From: Deltaproteobacteria bacterium
GTDB taxonomy: Bacteria > Desulfobacterota > Dissulfuribacteria > Dissulfuribacterales > QOAL01
Direction of reading: 5' to 3'
Length of the DNA stretch: 14,410 nt
Assembly: GCA_026988585.1 (NCBI GenBank)
Contig: JALSKY010000160.1
Span: forward strand, 1 to 14,410
Part shown: in pieces, positions 6,989-13,030 of the stretch
Layout of the letters: each line of letters starts with the position of its first letter
Numbering within the stretch: the first letter of the stretch is position 1
Made by a program: the position numbers and the translations under genes
Notes under the pieces: generated by a model
Database searches by the model: none
Told to the model about the DNA's origin: nothing
The model's input: the letters and a program-made list of their open reading frames with translations, nothing else

Positions 6989-9085
6989 ATGGCTGCAATA
7001 GATGCGCTCAGATCCACCTGGTCCGGGGTTGAAATAGACAAAAACAATCTGGCTGTAGCAGCCGGTGTGGTAGGGATACTCCTCTTGATGATCGTACCCC
7101 TGCCCTCTCCTGCCCTGGATCTGTTCCTCGCAGTCAATATCTCCATATCCCTGCTGGTATTTCTGTTGGCACTCTATGTGGTAAAGCCACTGGATTTTCC
7201 CGTATTTCCCTCTCTCCTTCTCCTTACAACACTCTTCAGGCTATCCCTCAACATAGCATCCACCAGGCTCATACTGCTTCACGGCCACGAGGGCACAGAT
7301 GCAGCAGGCAAGATCATCATGGGTTTTGGCCAGTTTGCAGTAGGGGGAAACTATGTAGTTGGCGGCATTGTGTTTGCCATCCTAGTGATAATCAACTTCG
7401 TGGTAATAACCAAGGGATCTGGAAGGATAGCCGAAGTGGCTGCCAGGTTCACACTTGATGCAATGCCAGGGAAGCAGATGGCCATAGATGCAGATCTCAA
7501 TGCAGGCCTGATAGATGAGACCGAGGCAAAAAAGAGGCGGCAGGAAATAGCCAAGGAATCAGAGTTTTATGGCGCCATGGACGGTGCTGCAAAATTTGTT
7601 CGCGGAGAGGCTGTTGCCGGCCTCATAATCATGGCCATCAATGTGATAGCCGGATTCATAATAGGCGTGCTTCAACAGGGCATGCCTGCCTCCCAGGCGG
7701 CACAGAGTTATACACTGCTCACCATTGGAGATGGTCTGGTATCCCAGATCCCTGCCCTGATCATATCCACTGCAGCAGGCATTCTGGTAAGCCGTGCAGC
7801 CTCTTCGTCCAGCATGGGAACTGAATTTGTCAAACAGTTCGGCACCCATCCCCAGGCCCTGGCAATGACGGCAGGAATAATCTTTCTCTTTGGCCTGATT
7901 CCCGGGCTACCGGTTATTCCCTTCAGCCTCCTTGCCATAGGAGTCGGGGCCCTAGCTTATATCTCCTTCAGAGAACAGGCTGCTCTCAGGACAGAACCGG
8001 AAGATGAATCCGCGCCAGTCTCAGGAGAAGAGCAATCCCAGCATAGCGAACCGGAGGAGATGGAAAAGCTGCTGCAGATGGATATCCTGGAGTTAGAAGT
8101 AGGCTACGGACTGATTCCCCTGGTGGATGAAGAGCAGGGGGGTGATCTTCTTGAAAGGATCAAATCCATCCGGAGGCAGTTTGCCCAGGAGATGGGTGTG
8201 ATTGTGCCGCCCCTGCATGTCCGGGACAATCTGCAGCTTCGTCCTGGAGAATACCAGGTACTTATAAAGGGTGTAGATGTTGCCAGGGGAGAACTGATGA
8301 CCGGACACCTGCTGGCAATGAACCCCGGTGATGTAAGAAAGGAGATTCCCGGCATCCCAACAACAGAGCCTGCCTTCGGACTTCCGGCCATCTGGATAAA
8401 GGAGGAGCAGAGAGAGGAGGCCCAGCTTGCGGGATACACTGTAGTGGATCTATCTACGGTTATTGCCACACACCTCGCGGAGATAATCAAGAAACACGCT
8501 GATGAACTCCTGGGCAGGCAGGAGGTTCAGCGACTCCTGGACGCACTGGCAGCATCACATCCGAAACCTGTTGAGGAGGTCAACCAGGCAGTTCCCTTGG
8601 GAGTCATACAGAAGGTCCTGCAAAACATGGTACGGGAAAACGTATCCATAAGGGATCTGCTAACCATTACCGAAACCCTTGCAGATTATGCCGAAGTGAC
8701 CAAGGATCCGGACATTCTAACAGAGTATGTGAGGCAGAGACTCAAAAGGGCAATTGTAAAGCCACTGCTACAGGACGGAGAGATTCTCAATGTGATAACT
8801 CTGGAACCACAGATGGAGGAACGACTGAGAAACAGCCTTCAACAGACAGAGCACGGTTCCTTTCTCGCACTGGATCCCGCTGCTGCCAACCAGATCATCC
8901 AGGCGGTAAAGGAAGGGGTTGACAAGGCCACTGCAAAGGGTGTGACACCAGTGATACTGACCAGCCCGACTTTGCGCAGACATCTCAAGCGCCTTCTAGA
9001 CAGATTCATACCTGGAACAGTGGTGCTTTCACATACTGAGATTCCTCCCGATGTGAGACTGGAATCAATATCTACCATAGGATGA
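6989..9085 (+). CDS. flhA: flagellar export gate protein FlhA
   Basis: FlhA forms the nonameric export ring that couples proton flow to substrate transfer and docks chaperone-substrate complexes. The 698-residue product is full length. The N-terminal half has about eight membrane helices and the FHIPEP-family region (FRLSLNIASTRLILLHGHEG, about residues 82-101, through ITKGSGRIAEVAARFTLDAMPGKQMAIDADLNAG). A variable acidic linker (about 330-360) leads to the cytoplasmic domain (about 360-698). The start is ATG 6989 with AGAGGAG (6971-6977) upstream. The gap from flhB holds only a short ATCCC/GGGAT hairpin without a T run. A 72-base gap with an eight-base T tract separates it from flhF. Confidence 0.98.
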   Translation: MAAIDALRSTWSGVEIDKNNLAVAAGVVGILLLMIVPLPSPALDLFLAVNISISLLVFLLALYVVKPLDFPVFPSLLLLTTLFRLSLNIASTRLILLHGHEGTDAAGKIIMGFGQFAVGGNYVVGGIVFAILVIINFVVITKGSGRIAEVAARFTLDAMPGKQMAIDADLNAGLIDETEAKKRRQEIAKESEFYGAMDGAAKFVRGEAVAGLIIMAINVIAGFIIGVLQQGMPASQAAQSYTLLTIGDGLVSQIPALIISTAAGILVSRAASSSSMGTEFVKQFGTHPQALAMTAGIIFLFGLIPGLPVIPFSLLAIGVGALAYISFREQAALRTEPEDESAPVSGEEQSQHSEPEEMEKLLQMDILELEVGYGLIPLVDEEQGGDLLERIKSIRRQFAQEMGVIVPPLHVRDNLQLRPGEYQVLIKGVDVARGELMTGHLLAMNPGDVRKEIPGIPTTEPAFGLPAIWIKEEQREEAQLAGYTVVDLSTVIATHLAEIIKKHADELLGRQEVQRLLDALAASHPKPVEEVNQAVPLGVIQKVLQNMVRENVSIRDLLTITETLADYAEVTKDPDILTEYVRQRLKRAIVKPLLQDGEILNVITLEPQMEERLRNSLQQTEHGSFLALDPAAANQIIQAVKEGVDKATAKGVTPVILTSPTLRRHLKRLLDRFIPGTVVLSHTEIPPDVRLESISTIG

Positions 9086-9157
9086 TCATGACCGGATTAA
9101 ACAGATTTTTTTTGAGTGGATCAGCAGAGACAACTCGCAGAGCCAGATGGTGGTGAT

Positions 9158-10360
9158 ATGAAACTCAAGAGATTTATAGCACAGGATATGACATCTGCAC
9201 TGGAAAGGGTGAAAAAGGAATTGGGCCCTGATGCAGTTATAATCAGCACGGAAAAGAGGCGGATCAAACAGCATGGCAGACCAGGGTTCAAGTCTATCAT
9301 AGAGGTTGTGGCGGCTGTGGATCCAGCAGAGACAGAGATTGCGCCTGATACCAATCAGGCTGCATGGTTGAAAAACAGGAAACAGGAGAACTCTGCAGAC
9401 AAGGCACCGGATGGGATGCTGGCAGAACTGAAACGTGAAATTGCAGAGCTGAAGGAGATTTTGGAATATAAAGGTATGATCGAAATGACCACCCTGCCCA
9501 AGGGAATAGGAGACTCTCTCCTCTACGGTTCTCCGGCCATAGCTGTTGACAATTTTTTGACATCACTAAATCTTGACACAGCCACCAAACAATTCCTTTA
9601 TCCCAGGATTTTCAGAACACTCGAATCCACACCTGTCACAGAAAGTGCTCTGAATGAATGGCTGTATAACTTTCTGAAAAGCAACATGAAGAGAGGCGGA
9701 CAGGCAGAACACTGGGCCAAGCCCTGTTGGTGGGCATTCATCGGCCCCACAGGCGTTGGAAAGACCACAACACTGGCTAAGATAGCAGCAAGACTCAAAT
9801 TCATTCACAGGAGGCATGGAGTCCTGGTGAGTGTTGATTCCTACCGTCTCGGAGCAGCGGAACAGCTCAGGAAATATGCCGCTCTCATGGATCTTCCCTT
9901 TGAAACAGCCTCCACAAACACAGAACTTCTCAAGATATTCGGGGATTATGCAGATTATGATTTCATACTGGTAGATACCACAGGACGCAATCCATTTTCA
10001 GACAGACATCAAAGAGAACTTCAGCGGCTATTTGATACCATTCCTGAACTTATGGCACAGGTAATGCTTTGTTCCAGTTACGACATCAGGCAGATTGTGA
10101 AGACCATAGAGTTCTATAAGAGGTTCCCAGTGGCAGGATATACCCTGACAAAGACAGACGAAATAGAAAGTGCTGCAGCGCCACTAATAGCCCTTGCAGC
10201 GAGACAGTTGCCTATTTCCTATATCACAAATGGACAGAGGGTCCCTGAAGACATCAAATCTGCAACTATTGAGTTGTGTATAGACATGATCTCAGGGAGA
10301 GCAGCAGCACCAATCTTATCAGGCCGGACACAACAGAATGTTACACATGCAACTTGCTGA
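9158..10360 (+). CDS. flhF: flagellar placement GTPase FlhF
   Basis: FlhF is an SRP-family GTPase that marks the pole or site where the flagellum is assembled. With ATG 9158 the product has 400 residues. Its start, MKLKRFIAQDMTSALERVKKE, is typical of the family's basic B domain. A predicted coiled stretch (LAELKREIAELKEILE) precedes the NG domain. GTPase motifs are the P-loop GPTGVGKTT (196-204), DSYRLGAAEQL (G2-type region), DTTGR (273-277) and TKTD (331-334). An in-frame GTG at 9116 would add 14 residues but has no ribosome binding site. Directly followed by flhG, its usual partner and GTPase activator. Confidence 0.95.
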   Translation: MKLKRFIAQDMTSALERVKKELGPDAVIISTEKRRIKQHGRPGFKSIIEVVAAVDPAETEIAPDTNQAAWLKNRKQENSADKAPDGMLAELKREIAELKEILEYKGMIEMTTLPKGIGDSLLYGSPAIAVDNFLTSLNLDTATKQFLYPRIFRTLESTPVTESALNEWLYNFLKSNMKRGGQAEHWAKPCWWAFIGPTGVGKTTTLAKIAARLKFIHRRHGVLVSVDSYRLGAAEQLRKYAALMDLPFETASTNTELLKIFGDYADYDFILVDTTGRNPFSDRHQRELQRLFDTIPELMAQVMLCSSYDIRQIVKTIEFYKRFPVAGYTLTKTDEIESAAAPLIALAARQLPISYITNGQRVPEDIKSATIELCIDMISGRAAAPILSGRTQQNVTHATC

Positions 10361-10361
10361 T

Positions 10362-11273
10362 ATGGAACAGATTATGAACCAAGCTGCCACACTGAAACAA
10401 TGGAAGCAGTTCAGTAGCCCCAAGGAGGGGCACAACACCTACAGGAATCGCAAAAACAGTGTTAACCAGGGGCACCCAAGGGTTATCTGCTTCAGCAGCG
10501 GAAAAGGCGGCGTTGGAAAGACCAGTATCGTAACCAATCTTGCCATTGCCCTGTCACAAAAGGGCAAGAAAGTCCTGATTCTTGATGCTGACCTTGGCCT
10601 TGCCAATGTTGACGTTATGCTTGGCCTGGTTCCCAAATACTCCATACATCACCTGTTTACAGGGAACAAGGAACTACATGATATCCTGATAGATGGTCCA
10701 GGCGGGATCAAACTTCTACCTGCAAGCTCAGGGATTCAGGAGATGGTGAACCTGGATGAGAGCGAAAAACTCTTTCTGCTCAATGAGTTCGATTCCCTTC
10801 AAATGCCACTGGACATCATGCTCATTGACAATGCTGCTGGCATTTCTGACACTGTCATGTATTTTAACATGGCTGCACAGGAAAGAGTTGTAGTTCTGAC
10901 ACCGGAGCCGACTTCCATAACCGATGCCTATGCCCTGATCAAGGTGCTGGTAAGAACCCACAAGGTCAACCGTTTTCACATTATCATCAACTGGGTAAAC
11001 AGCAAGCAGGAGGCACATAGGGTATTCAGCCAGCTTGCCACTGTTGCAGACAAATTTCTCGGGATTCTATCCCTGAATTTCCTTGGATTCATCCCCAAGG
11101 ATGCTGCAGTACCCAAATCAGTACGTAAACAAAGGGCCGCAGTCGAACTCTTTCCTGAATCCAGGGCAAGTAGAAAGATGATGGAACTGGCAGAGAATAT
11201 TCTCAACACGGAAGAGTCCTTGACACAGGACGGAAACATCAAGTTTTTCTGGAAAAATCTCTTAGGAATATGA
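10362..11273 (+). CDS. flhG: flagellar number regulator FlhG (MinD/ParA-type ATPase)
   Basis: FlhG (FleN/YlxH) is a membrane-associated MinD-like ATPase that limits flagellar number and stimulates FlhF GTPase activity. The product has about 303 residues. The deviant Walker A KGGVGKT is at residues 48-54, followed by LDADLGLANVD (switch I region) and IDNAAGIS (Walker B region, where many relatives have DTGAG). The N-terminus carries NQAATLKQW, matching the DQAxxLR activation helix, with Asn replacing Asp. ATG 10362 begins one base after the flhF stop. ATG 10338 (eight residues longer, overlapping flhF) is an alternative; neither has a good ribosome binding site, so coupling is likely. The stop overlaps the fliA region. 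Confidence 0.93.
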   Translation: MEQIMNQAATLKQWKQFSSPKEGHNTYRNRKNSVNQGHPRVICFSSGKGGVGKTSIVTNLAIALSQKGKKVLILDADLGLANVDVMLGLVPKYSIHHLFTGNKELHDILIDGPGGIKLLPASSGIQEMVNLDESEKLFLLNEFDSLQMPLDIMLIDNAAGISDTVMYFNMAAQERVVVLTPEPTSITDAYALIKVLVRTHKVNRFHIIINWVNSKQEAHRVFSQLATVADKFLGILSLNFLGFIPKDAAVPKSVRKQRAAVELFPESRASRKMMELAENILNTEESLTQDGNIKFFWKNLLGI

Positions 11274-11275
11274 TT

Positions 11276-12094
11276 ATGGCAAACACAGCAGCAGCCCCAA
11301 AAATCAAGGATTATACAGAAGAATTTTTTGGTGCAGGACAGCCTCTATCCAAAAAGGCCAGGGAAGAGCTGATAATGAAATACTCACCGCTGGTGCAGTA
11401 TGTAGCCAACAGGCTTGCAGGACGCCTGCCTCCCAATATCACTGCTGAAGATCTTATTGGACCAGGCATCATCGGGCTCATAGATGCGGTGGAAAAATTT
11501 GACCCAGCAAAGAAGATTCGCTTCAAGACCTATGCCGAGTTCAGGATAAGGGGAGCCATGCTGGATGAACTTCGCAGTTTAGACTGGGTACCGAGATCTG
11601 TTAGAAAGAAGGCCACCGAGCTTGAAAAGACAATAGAAAAACTGGAGGCAGAATTTGGCAGACCACCGGAAGATGAGGAGATAGCATCAGCCATGAATCT
11701 TTCTATGACTGAATACTACAAACTGTTAGACAAGACACGGGGGGTTACGTTTCTCGATATTGAGGCCATAAGAAGAAGGATGCCTGATTCCAGTGACGAC
11801 GATCTTTTTGATCTCATCGCTGATGACGGAGAAAGTGATCCATTTGACAAGCTGAATCTCAAGGAGGTCAAAGACATACTGGTAGAGTGCATCAAGACAC
11901 TGCCTGAAAAGGAAAAACTTGTGGTCTCTCTCTACTATTTCGAAGAACTCACAATGAAAGAGATTGGAGAGATAATGGGGTACACAGAAAGCAGGATATC
12001 CCAGATGCATACCAAGGCAGTGATGCGGATGAGGGCCCACATGTCTGAACATTTCCGGGGAGATGAGCTGGATACCATAAAAAGGATATTTTAG
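11276..12094 (+). CDS. fliA: flagellar sigma factor FliA (sigma-28)
   Basis: FliA directs RNA polymerase to late flagellar and chemotaxis promoters. The 272-residue product has sigma-70-family region 2 (YSPLVQYVANRLAGRLP through RFKTYAEFRIRGAMLDELRS, about residues 38-100). Region 3 (VPRSVRKKATELEKTIEKL onward) follows, then region 4 with the helix-turn-helix EIGEIMGYTESRISQMHTKA (about 227-246). The flagellar/FliA signature RGAMLDELRSLDWVPRSVR is clear. ATG 11276 is preferred because AGGA (11264-11267) lies eight bases upstream. ATG 11270, overlapping the flhG stop as ATGA, is an in-frame alternative two residues longer. No anti-sigma factor FlgM is visible in the window. Confidence 0.95.
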   Translation: MANTAAAPKIKDYTEEFFGAGQPLSKKAREELIMKYSPLVQYVANRLAGRLPPNITAEDLIGPGIIGLIDAVEKFDPAKKIRFKTYAEFRIRGAMLDELRSLDWVPRSVRKKATELEKTIEKLEAEFGRPPEDEEIASAMNLSMTEYYKLLDKTRGVTFLDIEAIRRRMPDSSDDDLFDLIADDGESDPFDKLNLKEVKDILVECIKTLPEKEKLVVSLYYFEELTMKEIGEIMGYTESRISQMHTKAVMRMRAHMSEHFRGDELDTIKRIF

Positions 12095-12112
12095 TCTGAA
12101 CTCTCCACTCAC

Positions 12113-12229
12113 AATGCCCTATATTAGAACTATAACTTGAGTGTAATCAAATGATTATCCAAATTTACCCATTAAACAGATTGATATATCCCAAGGAGTG
12201 ACATTTCCAGTTCACAACCATAGGGCATT
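12113..12229. repeat. 10-base perfect inverted repeat with arms 97 bases apart
   Basis: AATGCCCTAT at 12113-12122 is exactly complementary to ATAGGGCATT at 12220-12229. The arms are too far apart for a terminator, but could pair in RNA or act as paired protein-binding sites. A rough chance estimate for a 10-base inverted match within a region this size is under one in ten, so coincidence remains possible. Confidence 0.4.
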
Positions 12230-12408
12230 CAAAGGCATGAGGGGGATCGGATCATGCTGAAATTTTCTGATTCTCACATAGTTGAACTACCAGTACAGGC
12301 CATGGTCCCCTCTGTCTCTCATATCCGGTCAACTTGCCACTGCATATAGTCTGAGCTTGATGATTAAACAGTAACGTCTGGAATATCTCAACCCAAACGT
12401 CTGTTGCA

Positions 12409-12436
12409 TAAAGTTTTTACAGCCAGTATCCGATTT
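12409..12436 (+). promoter_or_regulatory. sigma-28 (FliA)-like promoter for cheY
   Basis: TAAAGTTT (12409-12416) is an exact match to the FliA -35 consensus. It is followed after 12 bases by TCCGATTT (12429-12436), which shares CCGAT with the -10 consensus GCCGATAA. The usual spacer is 11 bases, so spacing and the outer -10 bases are imperfect. Transcription would start about 30 bases before the cheY ATG. The position directly downstream of fliA and upstream of a chemotaxis gene, a classic FliA target, supports the call. Confidence 0.55.
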
Positions 12437-12472
12437 ATAGAGAAAGAAAAATTTTCAGGAGGAAAAGATTAT

Positions 12473-12853
12473 ATGGCCATCGATTATAATATGACTGTAC
12501 TTGTAGTTGATGATTTTGCTACAATGAGAAGGATTGTAAAAAACATTCTCAGCCAGTTGGGATTCAAGAATTTCATAGAGGCAGACGACGGCTCGGTTGC
12601 TTGGGAGATTCTCCAGAAGGAAAAGGTTGATTTCATAGTTTCCGACTGGAACATGCCAAAGATGCCAGGGATCGAATTGCTGAAAAAGGTTCGTGCCGAT
12701 GAGAAACTTAAAGATATCCCGTTTCTCATGGTCACGGCCGAAGCCCAGAAGGAAAACATCATAGAGGCAGTAAAGGCCAAGGTGAGCAATTATATCGTAA
12801 AACCGTTCACTCCAGAGACCCTTGGAGAAAAGATTGAAAAGATCTTTGATTAG
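12473..12853 (+). CDS. cheY: chemotaxis response regulator CheY
   Basis: A single-domain receiver protein of 126 residues. When phosphorylated it would bind FliM (and perhaps FliN here) to change flagellar rotation. All catalytic residues are present: the acidic pair D13-D14, the phospho-acceptor D58 in VSDWNMP, T88, and K110 in the KPF motif, with Y107 at the switch aromatic position. The sequence DWNMPKMPG is characteristic of CheY proper rather than of generic receivers. The start is ATG 12473, ten bases after AGGAGG. An in-frame TTG at 12404 lies upstream of the predicted promoter -35 box and is rejected. It stands alone after fliA, with no cheA or other chemotaxis gene visible. Confidence 0.95.
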   Translation: MAIDYNMTVLVVDDFATMRRIVKNILSQLGFKNFIEADDGSVAWEILQKEKVDFIVSDWNMPKMPGIELLKKVRADEKLKDIPFLMVTAEAQKENIIEAVKAKVSNYIVKPFTPETLGEKIEKIFD

Positions 12854-12883
12854 ACATCTCTCTGGGATATTGTTATGAATCAC

Positions 12884-12908
12884 TTTCCTGTGCCAGAAGG
12901 CCAGGAAG
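12884..12908 (+). other. stable RNA hairpin downstream of cheY
   Basis: TTCCTG (12885-12890) pairs with CAGGAA (12902-12907), and GCC (12892-12894) with GGC (12899-12901), around an AGAA loop with one bulged T at 12891. This gives nine base pairs. No T run follows, so it is not a standard intrinsic terminator. It could protect the cheY transcript or attenuate read-through into the next gene. Confidence 0.45.
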
Positions 12909-12937
12909 ATACCGCTATTCAGCTCCTGATGGTTTGA

Positions 12938-13030
12938 ATGAATATGGATAGAAACAACTACAACAACAGTTTCAAGAACAACAGTTTCAAGAAGGATAAG
13001 CAGGTCAATGTCAGACCAGAAGCAGCCTGA
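12938..13030 (+). CDS. possible 30-codon leader peptide ORF with NNSFK repeat
   Basis: A short open frame running ATG 12938 to TGA 13028-13030. It overlaps the first 23 bases of the following FliL-like gene in a different frame. The predicted peptide is Asn/Lys-rich and includes two consecutive NNSFK units encoded by a 15-base tandem repeat. A second in-frame ATG is at 12944. There is no clear ribosome binding site. The repeat staying in frame is weak support; this may simply be untranslated leader. Confidence 0.2.
   Translation: MNMDRNNYNNSFKNNSFKKDKQVNVRPEAA
12962..12991 (+). repeat. 15-base perfect tandem duplication
   Basis: The unit AACAACAGTTTCAAG occurs twice head to tail (12962-12976, 12977-12991), immediately upstream of the FliL-like gene. 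It ends next to the AAGGA element (12992-12996) that probably serves that gene's start at 13008. It is A-rich and could keep the leader unstructured or vary in copy number by slippage. Confidence 0.85.

Larger units (their letters stand above)
12095..12472 (+). other. 378-base non-coding gap between fliA and cheY
   Basis: This is the longest gap in the plus-strand locus. It is AT-richer than its neighbours. It contains a perfect 10-base inverted repeat with distant arms (12113-12122 and 12220-12229) and, at its right end, a sigma-28-like promoter and a strong AGGAGG (12457-12462) for cheY. One short open frame (12254-12349, 31 codons, start MLKFSDSHIVEL) follows a G-rich stretch at 12239-12245 but resembles nothing I know. 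I see no intrinsic terminator with a T run, no tRNA and no recognisable riboswitch. Confidence 0.6.

Noticed and set aside
9106..9113. Run of eight T after flhA as an intrinsic terminator
   Set aside because: No GC-rich stem immediately precedes it; only the 8-base palindrome ATGATCAT lies further upstream, which cannot form a looped stem.
9116..9157. GTG-initiated N-terminal extension of flhF
   Set aside because: No ribosome binding site precedes it, and the family N-terminus begins at the MKLKRF start at 9158.
12404..12472. TTG-initiated extension of cheY
   Set aside because: It would overlap the predicted sigma-28 promoter and add residues absent from CheY; AGGAGG supports ATG 12473.
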